Source: Sphingomonadaceae bacterium (GTDB lineage Bacteria; Pseudomonadota; Alphaproteobacteria; Sphingomonadales; Sphingomonadaceae). Taken from it: 64,000 nt of DNA. Positions 10,160 through 18,890 of this stretch are shown here, one piece after another (position 1 is the first letter of the stretch; each line of letters opens with the position of its first letter). Where the stretch lies: NCBI GenBank assembly GCA_947463325.1, contig CANHQT010000007.1, positions 20,519 through 84,518 of the forward strand, read 5' to 3'. The translations under genes were made by a program, and so were the position numbers. Under the pieces are notes generated by a model. The model was not told the DNA's origin. It saw only the letters and a list, made by a program, of their open reading frames with translations, and did no database searches.

Positions 10160-10981
10160 TCAGTCCGCACCTTTACTGTCGACGTCGGCTTCGCCTTCTC
10201 CGGCCGGCTGATAACCAAAGGCCTCTTGGGCAAGTGCCTCAACATGCGCATCGCGCGGGAGCGGCACCATCGGAACGCGCCGTTCGAGCGTATCGGCAAT
10301 GTGGGTCAGCGCAGCAATGCGCGCAGCCTTCTTGCCATTGCCGTCAATCACCGTCCACGGCGCCCAGCGCGTATCGGTACGATCGAACATGTCGGCATAG
10401 GCCTTAAGATAATCGGCGCGTCGGGCGCGGTTGCGATAGTCGTCTGCCCCCGTCTTCCACCGTTTCCAGGGATCATCGAGCCGCGCAGCGAGGCGACGGT
10501 CCTGTTCCTCCTGCGTCACATGGACAAACAGCTTGAGAATGTTCGTGCCGCTCTCGGTCAGCTGCGCTTCGAATTCGTTGATCTCATCATAGCCGCGCTG
10601 CCAGTCGCGCTCTGACGCGAAACCCTCAACGCGTTCCACCGCGACGCGGCCATACCAACTGCGGTCGAACACGCCGATATCGCGCTTTCCGGGCAGGCGC
10701 TTCCAGAAACGGTAAAGGAAATGACGGGCCTTTTCCTCCTCAGTCGGGGCGCCAATCGGCCAGACTTCGAACCAGCGCGGATCCCATTCGGCACAGAGCC
10801 GCTGGATAATGCCGCCCTTACCGGCTGCGTCCCAGCCCTCAAACAGAATGACGGTCTGGCAGCCATGCATGATGTGCGCGGCCTGAATGCGGGCCAGCCG
10901 GTCCTGCAATGCGGCCATATCTGCCGCATAATCACCGGCGTATTTGCCGCCAGATTCGTGGTCGGCGAGGTTGATCGGCAT
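10160..10981 (-). CDS. ppk2: polyphosphate kinase 2 family protein
   Basis: PPK2 family kinase, about 273 residues, which uses polyphosphate to phosphorylate nucleoside mono- or diphosphates, or runs in reverse. The Walker A motif GWDAAGKGG is at residues 49-57 and the Walker B Asp106 lies in DRSWYGR. A single PPK2 domain points to the class I or III type, but nucleotide preference cannot be read from sequence. The ATG at 10981 is preferred over an upstream GTG (10999) because AGGAG lies 9 bases before it. It is the last gene of the aspS-hydrolase-ppk2 row and is convergent with greB. Confidence 0.93.
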   Translation of the reverse strand: MPINLADHESGGKYAGDYAADMAALQDRLARIQAAHIMHGCQTVILFEGWDAAGKGGIIQRLCAEWDPRWFEVWPIGAPTEEEKARHFLYRFWKRLPGKRDIGVFDRSWYGRVAVERVEGFASERDWQRGYDEINEFEAQLTESGTNILKLFVHVTQEEQDRRLAARLDDPWKRWKTGADDYRNRARRADYLKAYADMFDRTDTRWAPWTVIDGNGKKAARIAALTHIADTLERRVPMVPLPRDAHVEALAQEAFGYQPAGEGEADVDSKGAD

Positions 10982-11030
10982 GAATAAGCGCTCCTGCACC
11001 CGTCCTTAGCGCAAAGCGGTGGCGAAGGGG

Positions 11031-11927
11031 TTAACCAATCCGAGCTCCACCCTGTTCCGCGATCAGCGCGGCGACGCGGTCCGGCGCTTCCATCGGGATG
11101 AAATGCGAGCAATCGGGCCAGTGAAGGTCGCGACCGCCCGGAATCGCAGCCGCAAGGCCTTCCCAGGTAGGGCTAACTGAAAAATCCATCGGTGAGGCGC
11201 GCTCGCCACCACGCCCGCGCAATACGGTGACGGGCACGGCAATGCGAGAGAGCCAGCGGTGCGGGTCTTGCATCGCTGAACCCATGTAGCAGCTCGCCTC
11301 GATAACCGGTGGGCAAGCGAGTTCGAGAGCTTCGCCTTCGCCTGTGGGAACAAGACCATGGTGGCAATAGTCGGCAAGCACTTCGTCCTGCCATTCGGAA
11401 TAGGGCGGGCGTTCGGCAAAGCGGGCGATCATTTCCTCCGCGTTTGCCCAAGCGTTGCGGCGGCGTGCGACCGGGTGGGCGGCAGGATCACCGATCAGCT
11501 GTCCAGCCGCACCGGCATAGACATCCGGCGCGAGGATGACCGGATCAATGAGCAGTGCGGCACTGACCAGCTCCGGCCGATGCGCGGCAATCCAGGCGGC
11601 GGCATAGCCGCCCATGCTGTGGCCGGCGACAACGAGCGGGCCAGTCGCCACGCTTTCGGCAAGAGCGGCAGCTTCGGCAGCGGTCACCTCCCAATCGCCA
11701 GCACCGCCGGGCGGGCGATAACTGAGGCCATGACCGCGCAGGTCAGGCGCGATGACGCGAAAGCTTGGCGGCAAGGCCGCTACCACCCGGTCCCACAGCC
11801 GGGCATGAAAGCCAGTGGCGTGGAGCAGGAGCAAGGTCGGTGCCCCTGCCCCCTCTCCAGGCCAGTCATACGAGACGAGATCGCCTGCGGGCGCCTGAAA
11901 GCAGTGGCGTTCTGGCTCCCCCCGCAC
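11031..11927 (-). CDS. alpha/beta hydrolase
   Basis: Alpha/beta-hydrolase fold protein of 298 residues without a signal peptide, so probably cytoplasmic. The nucleophile Ser104 is in AGHSMGGY, an LLLLHATGFHARLWD segment near residues 32-46 carries the oxyanion region, and the C-terminal His is in DCSHFIPMEAPD. The overall pattern suggests a lactonase, esterase or haloperoxidase-like enzyme; the substrate is unknown. It starts with GTG and ends up 9 bases from the aspS stop, downstream of it, so it is probably cotranscribed with aspS. Confidence 0.88.
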   Translation of the reverse strand: MRGEPERHCFQAPAGDLVSYDWPGEGAGAPTLLLLHATGFHARLWDRVVAALPPSFRVIAPDLRGHGLSYRPPGGAGDWEVTAAEAAALAESVATGPLVVAGHSMGGYAAAWIAAHRPELVSAALLIDPVILAPDVYAGAAGQLIGDPAAHPVARRRNAWANAEEMIARFAERPPYSEWQDEVLADYCHHGLVPTGEGEALELACPPVIEASCYMGSAMQDPHRWLSRIAVPVTVLRGRGGERASPMDFSVSPTWEGLAAAIPGGRDLHWPDCSHFIPMEAPDRVAALIAEQGGARIG

Positions 11928-11936
11928 CCTTCGCGC

Positions 11937-13718
11937 TCAGGCCTTGGGGCCGTCGACGAGGCGAATGTGAAGCTCGCGTAGCTGCTTTTCGGTGACGCGC
12001 GATGGCGCGTTCATCATCAGGTCCTCGGCCTTCTGGTTCATCGGGAAGAGGACGACTTCACGGATGTTGGGTTCGTCCGCCAGCAGCATGACGATGCGGT
12101 CAACGCCCGGTGCCGAGCCACCGTGCGGCGGAGCGCCATATTTGAAGGCGTTGATCATCCCGGCGAAGTCGCGGTCGACATCTTCCTGAGAGTATCCAGC
12201 GATCTCGAACGCCTTGTACATGATGTCCGGGCGGTGGTTGCGGATCGCGCCGGAGGACAATTCGATGCCATTACAGACGATGTCATACTGCCAGGCGAGG
12301 ATATCGAGCGGATCCTTGTTTTCCAGAGCGTCCAGCTCGCCCTGCGGCATCGAGAAGGGGTTGTGGCTGAAATCGATCTTGCCGGTGTCCTCGTCCGCCT
12401 CGAACATCGGAAAATCGACGATCCAGCAGAATTTGAAGCAGCCTTGCTCGATGAGGCCCAGCTGTTCGGCGACGCGGGTGCGCGCGGCACCAGCGAGCTT
12501 GGCGGCCTGTGCTTCCTTACCGGCGGCAAAGAACAGGCCATCATCCGGCCCGAGGCCGAGCGCATCATAAAGCGCGGCAATGCCCGCCTCGCCATGGTTC
12601 TTGGCGATCGGGCCGCCGAATTCGCCGCCCTTGCGCGTGACATAGCCGAGGCCCGCATGGCCTTCTCCACGCGCCCATTCATTCATGTCGTCGAAGAATT
12701 TACGGCTCTTGTCCGCCGTGCCCGGTGCCGGAATTGCGCGGACCACGCCGCCATCGCCGACGATCTTCGCAAACAGGCCGAAGCCAGAGCCCACGAAATG
12801 CTCGCCGACATCGTATATGATCAGTGGGTTGCGCAGATCAGGCTTGTCGCTGCCGTATTTCAGCATCGATTCGCGATAGGGGATGCGCGGGAAGGTGCCG
12901 GCGGGCGTCACGCTCTTGCCGTTGGCAAATTCCTCGAACACGCCAGCCAGGACGGGTTCGATGGCATTGAATACGTCATCCTGGGTAACAAAGCTCATCT
13001 CGAAGTCGAGCTGGTAGAATTCGCCCGGGCTGCGGTCGGCGCGGGCATCTTCATCGCGGAAGCAGGGGGCGATCTGGAAATAGCGGTCGAAGCCGGCGAC
13101 CATCAGCAACTGCTTGAACATCTGCGGCGCCTGCGGGAGCGCATAGAATTTGCCGGGATGCAGGCGGCTGGGCACGAGAAAGTCGCGCGCGCCCTCTGGG
13201 CTCGAGGCAGTAAGGATCGGCGTCTGGAACTCGGTGAAGCCCTGGTCCACCATGCGGCGGCGCAAGGATGCAATGACGTTCGAACGCAGCATGATGTTGC
13301 GGTGAAGCCGCTCGCGTCTGAGATCGAGGAAGCGGTATTTGAGGCGGATATCCTCCGGATATTCCTGCTCGCCTGCGACCGGCATAGGCAGTTCAGCTGC
13401 GGCTGACTGCACAGTCACGCTGCGGGCGCGCACCTCAATCTCCCCGGTGGGGAGGCCGGTGTTGACCGTTTCGGACGAGCGGGCGACAACATCACCATCG
13501 ATAGTCAGCACGGATTCAAGCCGCGCGCCCTCCAGTACCGCAAAGTCGGCGTCGGCGGCGTTGGCGACGATCTGGGTAATGCCGAAATGGTCGCGGAGAT
13601 CGACGAACAGGAGGTTGCCGTGATCGCGCTTGCGATGGACCCAGCCGGACAGACGGACGCTGCTGCCGACATCGGCGGCGCGGAGCTGGCCACAATGGTG
13701 GGTGCGATAGGCGTGCAT
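11937..13718 (-). CDS. aspS: aspartate--tRNA ligase
   Basis: Class II aspartyl-tRNA synthetase of 593 residues, the bacterial type. An N-terminal OB-fold anticodon-binding domain ([14 protein letters not shown]) is followed by motif 2 ([10 protein letters not shown]), a central GAD insertion, and motif 3 near the end (GIDR-like [10 protein letters not shown]). It may charge both tRNA-Asp and tRNA-Asn, as alphaproteobacterial enzymes often do, but this was not tested. The ATG at 13718 ([10 protein letters not shown]) matches the family start, so the longer upstream open frame is not used. A TTGACA-type promoter lies 60-88 bases upstream. Confidence 0.97.
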   Translation of the reverse strand: MHAYRTHHCGQLRAADVGSSVRLSGWVHRKRDHGNLLFVDLRDHFGITQIVANAADADFAVLEGARLESVLTIDGDVVARSSETVNTGLPTGEIEVRARSVTVQSAAAELPMPVAGEQEYPEDIRLKYRFLDLRRERLHRNIMLRSNVIASLRRRMVDQGFTEFQTPILTASSPEGARDFLVPSRLHPGKFYALPQAPQMFKQLLMVAGFDRYFQIAPCFRDEDARADRSPGEFYQLDFEMSFVTQDDVFNAIEPVLAGVFEEFANGKSVTPAGTFPRIPYRESMLKYGSDKPDLRNPLIIYDVGEHFVGSGFGLFAKIVGDGGVVRAIPAPGTADKSRKFFDDMNEWARGEGHAGLGYVTRKGGEFGGPIAKNHGEAGIAALYDALGLGPDDGLFFAAGKEAQAAKLAGAARTRVAEQLGLIEQGCFKFCWIVDFPMFEADEDTGKIDFSHNPFSMPQGELDALENKDPLDILAWQYDIVCNGIELSSGAIRNHRPDIMYKAFEIAGYSQEDVDRDFAGMINAFKYGAPPHGGSAPGVDRIVMLLADEPNIREVVLFPMNQKAEDLMMNAPSRVTEKQLRELHIRLVDGPKA

Positions 13719-13777
13719 GGATGGTCTTTCGTGTATGGCGTTGGGGGCGCGGCAGCGCGCTCCTGAAGGAACGGCGC

Positions 13778-13806
13778 CTAACACAGGTGGGCGGGGGATT
13801 TGTCAA
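13778..13806 (-). promoter_or_regulatory. predicted sigma70-type promoter of aspS
   Basis: On the minus strand a consensus -35 box TTGACA (13801-13806) is 17 bases from a -10 box TGTTAG (13778-13783). The predicted transcript would begin near 13771, giving a leader of about 50 bases before the aspS ATG. This is the best -35 match I found in the window. Confidence 0.6.
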
Positions 13807-13866
13807 GTTTCTGGGCAATGGACATTCCTTGCCCTGCCGCTAGACCAGCCCCGATAAGGGGGGCGG

Positions 13867-15447
13867 ATGCCGCTGGCGTTTACGGGGTGGGACTGGGCAG
13901 TGCTGGGCGGCTATGTCGCCGCGCTGGCGCTGGCCGGCTGGCTGGCGAGCCGCAGGCGGATCGCATCGACCGAGGGCTATTTCCTTGCCGGTCACCATGC
14001 GCCGACCTGGCTGGTGACCATCTCCGTTTTGTCGACCACCCAGTCGGCAGCGACCTTCCTCGGCGTGCCCGATCATGCCTATCGCAGTGACTGGAGCTAT
14101 CTCGGCGCAAACATCGGCGCGATCATCGCGGCCTTCATTGTCGCGACAGTGCTGATTCCGCGCTTCTATGCTCTGGGCGTGACGACGGTCTATGAGCTGC
14201 TCGCCGCACGCTATTCGGCAATGGCCTGCCGCGCGGCGGCGGCAATGTATCTGGTCGGTCGGGTGCTGGCGAGCGGGGCGCGGCTCTACCTCGCGGCCAT
14301 CGCTGTCTCCATGATCATCTTTCTTGATGTCGAGCCCGATCATATCGCCATCTCGATCGGGGTGCTGGTGCTGTTCGGAATCGCCTTCACGCTGTTCGGC
14401 GGCCTCAATGCCGTGATCTGGAGCGATCTCGTGCAGGTTGTCCTCTATGTCGGAGCGGCGATCCTCGTTCTCGTCCTGCTCCTCTCCAGCATCACCGCGC
14501 CACCTGCGGAAGTGATCGCGGCACTGACCGGTGCCGAAGGCGGCAGCAAGCTCAGCCTCATTGACACCAGCCTTGATTTTTCGGCGCCTTTTTCCCTGTT
14601 CGCGATTCTGACCGGCATCGTCCTCCTCAACATCGGCAATGCCGGGCTCGATCAGGATACGACGCAACGCTTCCTCGCCTGCGAAAATGCGCGCGAAGGG
14701 CAACGGGCGCTCTATGCCTCGGCCATCGCCACCATCCCTGTGGTCGCGATCTTCATGGCCATCGGCACTTTGCTTTGGCTTTTCTTTGAGCGGCCCGAGC
14801 TGATGGGCGGTGGCGGGGATGCGGTACGACAGGCGTTCGCGGGAGAGAAGATAACAGTCTTCATGTCCTACATCCTGTCCGAAGTGCCGCCGGGCCTGCG
14901 CGGGCTGGTGACCGTCGGCGTAATCGCGGCGGCTGCGATCAACAGCGGGCTCATTTCCATGTCGGCGGTGCTGGTGAGCGATTTCTATCGCCCCTGGCGC
15001 GGTGATACGGGCCTCGACGAGGCGCATTATGTTCGCGTCGGGCGCTGGGCAGTGGTGGTGCTGGCGCTGGTGCTTTTCGCGGTCGCCATCTTCTGTTTCC
15101 ACTGGCAGCGCGCGACGGAAACGCCGCTGCTCGAGTTCGTACTGGGCGTGATGGCCTTCGCCTATTCGGGGCTGCTCGGCGTGTTCGCGACAGCGGTTTT
15201 CACGCGGCGCGGCACGACCGCATCGATCATCGCCGCGCTCATCGCCGGGTTCCTGACGACGCTCGCCATGCAACCCTATGTGGCCGCTGCCATCGGCCTG
15301 CCGCCAGCCTTCGGGCAGTTGGCCTTCCCCTGGCAGCTGGTGATCGGCACAGCTGTCGCCTTTGCCGTAGCCGCTGCACCACGGGGCACCGCGCGCGAAG
15401 AAAAGGGGCGCCCGAAGCGCCCCTTCCCCTCTGCCGCATCGGCTTAG
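13867..15447 (+). CDS. sodium:solute symporter family (SSS) transporter
   Basis: Inner-membrane transporter of 526 residues with about 13 predicted hydrophobic segments. The early stretch STEGYFLAGHHAPTWL and the following STTQSAATFLG are typical of sodium/solute symporters. The transported solute cannot be assigned. A strong ribosome site (AAGGGGGGCGG) precedes the ATG. The last 15 codons also encode, on the other strand, the hairpin terminator of the convergent KGG-repeat gene, and the two genes overlap by four bases at their stops. Confidence 0.9.
   Translation: MPLAFTGWDWAVLGGYVAALALAGWLASRRRIASTEGYFLAGHHAPTWLVTISVLSTTQSAATFLGVPDHAYRSDWSYLGANIGAIIAAFIVATVLIPRFYALGVTTVYELLAARYSAMACRAAAAMYLVGRVLASGARLYLAAIAVSMIIFLDVEPDHIAISIGVLVLFGIAFTLFGGLNAVIWSDLVQVVLYVGAAILVLVLLLSSITAPPAEVIAALTGAEGGSKLSLIDTSLDFSAPFSLFAILTGIVLLNIGNAGLDQDTTQRFLACENAREGQRALYASAIATIPVVAIFMAIGTLLWLFFERPELMGGGGDAVRQAFAGEKITVFMSYILSEVPPGLRGLVTVGVIAAAAINSGLISMSAVLVSDFYRPWRGDTGLDEAHYVRVGRWAVVVLALVLFAVAIFCFHWQRATETPLLEFVLGVMAFAYSGLLGVFATAVFTRRGTTASIIAALIAGFLTTLAMQPYVAAAIGLPPAFGQLAFPWQLVIGTAVAFAVAAAPRGTAREEKGRPKRPFPSAASA
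15403..15425 (-). terminator. intrinsic terminator of the KGG-repeat gene, inside the symporter gene
   Basis: A perfect 9-base-pair stem (AAGGGGCGC / GCGCCCCTT) with a 5-base loop. Read on the minus strand it is followed by TTCTTCG and the stem itself ends in T residues, giving a T-rich tract. It begins 19 bases after the stop of the KGG gene. On the plus strand there is no T tract, so it serves the minus-strand gene. Confidence 0.75.
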
Positions 15448-15644
15448 CGTTTGTTGCTGGTGCCAGCTTGGCTGGCCTCGCCGACCTTGCGTTCTGCCTC
15501 GGGTGCACGCTCGGGGACGTCGGCAACGCCAACACCGTGGCTGGTTTGACCGCCCTTGCTGGCGATCTCACGCTGCTTTTCCGCGTCCTTCGAGGCGAAG
15601 CCCTGATTGCTTTTGCTACCGGACTGGTTCTGCTGATTGGCCAT
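15444..15644 (-). CDS. KGG-repeat general stress protein
   Basis: Small hydrophilic protein of 66 residues, rich in Gln, Ser, Lys and Gly. It has the motif GFASKDAEKQREIASKGGQ characteristic of the KGG (con-10/GsiB-like) stress-induced family. The function is unclear; members are made in stationary phase or under desiccation and osmotic stress. The ATG at 15644 is chosen because AAAGGAG lies 7 bases before it, although the frame stays open far upstream. A strong hairpin terminator follows the stop. A possible EcfG-type promoter is at 15737-15763. Confidence 0.88.
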   Translation of the reverse strand: MANQQNQSGSKSNQGFASKDAEKQREIASKGGQTSHGVGVADVPERAPEAERKVGEASQAGTSNKR

Positions 15645-15736
15645 GTTCCTGCTCCTTTTGCTGGTTGCCAATAGCCGGCAGAAGGGTTCTGCCAGCTGTT
15701 CAGCCCCCGGCGCCGTTGCGTCGGGAACAGGAGACA

Positions 15737-15763
15737 AACGCGCAGCATGCCGCGCACGGTTCA
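15737..15763 (-). promoter_or_regulatory. possible EcfG-type promoter of the KGG-repeat gene
   Basis: On the minus strand TGAAC (15759-15763) is followed after 18 bases by CGTT (15737-15740). The general stress sigma factor EcfG of alphaproteobacteria uses GGAAC-N16/17-CGTT, so one base and the spacing deviate. The rest of the 243-base gap between this gene and rnd (15645-15887) shows nothing else that I can name. Confidence 0.25.
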
Positions 15764-15887
15764 CAATATTCATCCGATTAAAGCCATCGTCCGTCGCGAC
15801 CGTTTCGAAACGGGCACGCAGCAAGGGCAGGCGGTAGCCGCGCACACGGGACTTCCCCGTGCGGGTCAAGCGGGTTAAGGCCCGTCG

Positions 15888-17063
15888 ATGGCCGAACATC
15901 TGCTGATTACCGATACCGACGCACTCGAGGATTTCTGCGACCGCATCAGCGACGCGCCTTTCATCACCGTCGATACCGAGTTCATGCGCGAATCGACCTA
16001 TTATCCCGAGCTCTGCCTGGTTCAGGTGGCGACGCCGGAGATTGCCGCCGCCATCGATCCGTTAGCGCCGGGGATAGACCTCGATCCACTGCTCGATCTG
16101 CTCGTCAACCGCGAGGACATGCTGAAAGTGTTCCACGCCGGCGGCCAGGATGTGGAAATCATCTTCAACCTGACCGGCAAAACGCCGCACCCCATTTTCG
16201 ACACGCAGATCGGCGCCATGGCGCTCGCCCAGGCGGAACAGCTCGGTTACTCCAATCTCGTCGAAAGCTGGCTCGGCCTCAGCCTCGACAAGGGTGCGCG
16301 CTTTACCGACTGGTCGCGCCGCCCGCTCGACAAGCGGCAGATTGACTATGCCATCGCCGATGTGACGCATCTCGCCAAAATCTTCCCGATGATGCTGGAA
16401 AAGCTGCGCAAGACCAATCGCGGTCACTGGCTCGACGAGGAAATGGAGCGGCTTGCAGACCCGTCCAACTACCAGCTTGACCCTGACGATGCCTGGCAGC
16501 GGGTGAAGGTCCAGTCGAAGAAGCCCGACGTGCTGGGCCGCTTGCGGGCGATAGCGGCATGGCGCGAGCGCGAGGCCCGGCAGAAGAATTTGCCGCGCGG
16601 GCGCATCGCCAAGGATGAGACGCTCGCCGAACTCGCCGCACATCCGCCGCGCCAGCAGGATGATCTCGGTCGTATTCGCGGCCTTTCCGCCACATGGCGT
16701 AACAACGACATCGGCGCGCGGCTGATGCAGGCGATCGAGCGGGCCGAGCCAATGACGCGCGAGGACATGCCGGCAACCGCGCCGCGCGGGCCCAGCCTGG
16801 GCAAGGATGGCGCGCTCGTCGCCGACCTGCTGAAGCTGCTGCTCAAGATCCGCGCCAAGGAAATGAATGTAGCAGCGCGCCTCATCGCGCGCAGTGAGGA
16901 GCTGGAGCAGCTGGCGGCGGGTGTGCGCGAAGGGCTCTCCATCCTTGCCGGCTGGCGAGCCGAGGTATTCGGGGGCGATGCATTGGAACTGGTCGAGGGG
17001 CGACTTGGTTTCACGGTGAAAAACGGGCGACTGACCATGACCCGCCCGCAGACGGAGGATTGA
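15888..17063 (+). CDS. rnd: ribonuclease D
   Basis: RNase D, 391 residues, a 3' to 5' exoribonuclease that trims tRNA and other small RNA precursors. The DEDD exonuclease domain begins with Asp29 and Glu31 in ITVDTEFMRE, has Asp in FHAGGQDVEIIFN, and ends with the YAIADVTHL motif around residues 163-171. An HRDC domain follows (about residues 210-290). It is followed after four bases by the I78-like gene on the same strand. Confidence 0.95.
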   Translation: MAEHLLITDTDALEDFCDRISDAPFITVDTEFMRESTYYPELCLVQVATPEIAAAIDPLAPGIDLDPLLDLLVNREDMLKVFHAGGQDVEIIFNLTGKTPHPIFDTQIGAMALAQAEQLGYSNLVESWLGLSLDKGARFTDWSRRPLDKRQIDYAIADVTHLAKIFPMMLEKLRKTNRGHWLDEEMERLADPSNYQLDPDDAWQRVKVQSKKPDVLGRLRAIAAWREREARQKNLPRGRIAKDETLAELAAHPPRQQDDLGRIRGLSATWRNNDIGARLMQAIERAEPMTREDMPATAPRGPSLGKDGALVADLLKLLLKIRAKEMNVAARLIARSEELEQLAAGVREGLSILAGWRAEVFGGDALELVEGRLGFTVKNGRLTMTRPQTED

Positions 17064-17067
17064 CGCC

Positions 17068-17391
17068 ATGCGAGCTGCCCCTGCCCTGCTGACCATCGCC
17101 GCCGCCCTCGCGGTCAGCGCATGCTCGAGCCGCGAGCAACGCTATGAGACCGGCGTGCGCGAGCCCATTTCGCTGCGCGATGATGGCGATGAATGCGGCG
17201 CATCGCTGGTGCAGAGCTTCACCGGCCTGCGTGCCAACGCAACATTGCGAGAGGAAATTGCCAGCCGCTCGGGGGCGCGCACCATCCGCTGGATCGAACC
17301 AGGGACGGCGGTGACGATGGATTACAGCGTCGACCGGCTCAACGCCGAGCTCGATCCCGACGGGGTCATCCTGACGCTGCGCTGCGGCTAA
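17068..17391 (+). CDS. I78-family peptidase inhibitor-like lipoprotein
   Basis: Small secreted protein of 107 residues. The N-terminus is a lipoprotein signal (ALAVSACSS). The mature part has the I78 inhibitor pattern: an early Cys (DECGASLVQSF), a central GARTIRWIEPGTAVTMDY, then DRLNAELD, and a final Cys in LRCG. The two cysteines could form a disulfide. In the family the role is inhibition of serine peptidases; the target here is unknown. It is four bases after rnd and converges on ppx. Confidence 0.82.
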   Translation: MRAAPALLTIAAALAVSACSSREQRYETGVREPISLRDDGDECGASLVQSFTGLRANATLREEIASRSGARTIRWIEPGTAVTMDYSVDRLNAELDPDGVILTLRCG

Positions 17392-17395
17392 GAAA

Positions 17396-18859
17396 TCAGC
17401 GGACGCTTTCGGCCTTTAGGCCAAGACCAGCGGCGAGCTGACGCAGGCGCTTGTCCACCTGTTCGCCCGCAAAATCTGTACCCGAGCCATTGTAACTCAG
17501 GCGAAGCACATCACCGATGCGTTCAATGCGCGTCACCTCCAGCCCGGCCAGCGCGCCGCCTGAAAGCCGCTGCGCGAGACGAATGGCCAACCCCCACTGG
17601 CTGGCACGGGCGAGGCGCGCGTCAAGGATGGGATCAGTGCGCATATCAAAGGGCCGGCCGCTGCCGCCCGCGCTCGAAAAAAGAGCCTGAGCAAGCACCA
17701 GCCGGTCTGCAAGATCAATCCCAAGCCATTGCCCGTGCAGCGCCATCTCCGCCGCACGCTCGTCCCGGAAATCGGGGTTGGCGGTCGAGGCGACATCCGA
17801 AAGGAGACAGGCGGCGAGGCGCAGGCGCGCCGCGGCGGCATCGTCATCTGCAAACAGGGGCGCGATCCACGCCTCAATCGCACGGCCATGCGGCACGAAG
17901 CGGGCAAAGCGGCGTCCTTCGGCCTCGGCAGCGAGAATGAGCGGATCCTGCCGGCGGAGATCAGCCGGCAGTGCACCGAACAACAGGCCTTCGCGGAGGC
18001 CACTGGTCGACACGACGAGATGACTGCTCTTGAGCTGACGCACCAATGGAACGAGCAGCGCTGCTGCATCCGGCATGGTGCCGACGCGCGCACTGCTGAG
18101 GCCGGGAATGGACATGGTTGAAAGATCGGCATTGGCGAGACGACGGGCCAACCGCGCCGCGGCCTCCACCGGCATCAAATGGCCCGAAACCACTGGCATC
18201 GGATCACGCGCGATCATCATGTCGTAGCGGGCCAGCGCGCGCCAGGAGCCCCCCACGAGATAGAGCGGCAGGGCCGTATCGCCATCCGGCCATCCGGCAT
18301 CGGCCAACATCCGCCCGATCACCTTGGAAAAGCGCGGACCATGGGCCGTGCGAAGTGCGGCAAGGCGCAGCACGCCCAGAGGAAAGCTGCTGTGATGGCG
18401 CGTTTCGCCATCGCTGACCCGCACCAGTTCAAGGCTGCCGCCCCCAAGATCGGCAACAATGCCGTCGGCATCAGGAATGGCAGAGATGACGCCGAGGCCA
18501 GCAGCACGAGCCTCTTCCTCGCCTGACAACAATTCCACATCAAGACCGATAGCGCGTGCGTCGGCGAGGAATTGCGCGCCATTGCTGGCATCACGGACAG
18601 CCGCCGTGGCGACGCAGCGCAGCTCGTCAATCGCCATCGCCTGTGTGAGCGCGCGGAACCGGGCAAGGCCGGAAATGGCACGGCGATAAGGTTTGGGTTC
18701 GATAGCGCCAGTGGTCGCGAGGCCCGACCCCAGCCCAACCATCAGCTTTTCGTTGAACACGGGACGCGGAGCACGCCTCGGCCCCGCATAGACGACCAAG
18801 CGAACGGAGTTCGAGCCGATATCAATAATCGCAATGCGGCGCGCCGCGCGGTCTGCCAT
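17396..18859 (-). CDS. ppx: exopolyphosphatase, Ppx/GppA family
   Basis: Ppx/GppA phosphatase of 487 residues, which removes terminal phosphate from polyphosphate or hydrolyses pppGpp. The ASKHA-fold phosphate loops are seen as IIDIGSNSVRLVVY (residues 9-22) and VADLGGGSLELV (about 139-150). It lies 31 bases after ppk on the same strand, the common bacterial ppk-ppx arrangement that pairs synthesis with breakdown. Ppx is preferred over GppA because of this context; the two cannot be separated by motif alone. Confidence 0.92.
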   Translation of the reverse strand: MADRAARRIAIIDIGSNSVRLVVYAGPRRAPRPVFNEKLMVGLGSGLATTGAIEPKPYRRAISGLARFRALTQAMAIDELRCVATAAVRDASNGAQFLADARAIGLDVELLSGEEEARAAGLGVISAIPDADGIVADLGGGSLELVRVSDGETRHHSSFPLGVLRLAALRTAHGPRFSKVIGRMLADAGWPDGDTALPLYLVGGSWRALARYDMMIARDPMPVVSGHLMPVEAAARLARRLANADLSTMSIPGLSSARVGTMPDAAALLVPLVRQLKSSHLVVSTSGLREGLLFGALPADLRRQDPLILAAEAEGRRFARFVPHGRAIEAWIAPLFADDDAAAARLRLAACLLSDVASTANPDFRDERAAEMALHGQWLGIDLADRLVLAQALFSSAGGSGRPFDMRTDPILDARLARASQWGLAIRLAQRLSGGALAGLEVTRIERIGDVLRLSYNGSGTDFAGEQVDKRLRQLAAGLGLKAESVR

Positions 18860-18890
18860 TCTGTTTCTGCCCCCTGCCCCGCTGTCGTGC

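Noticed and set aside
13840..15273. Open frame of 477 codons antisense to the symporter gene.
   Set aside because: The protein would be extremely rich in His, Arg and Gln, typical of an antisense frame.
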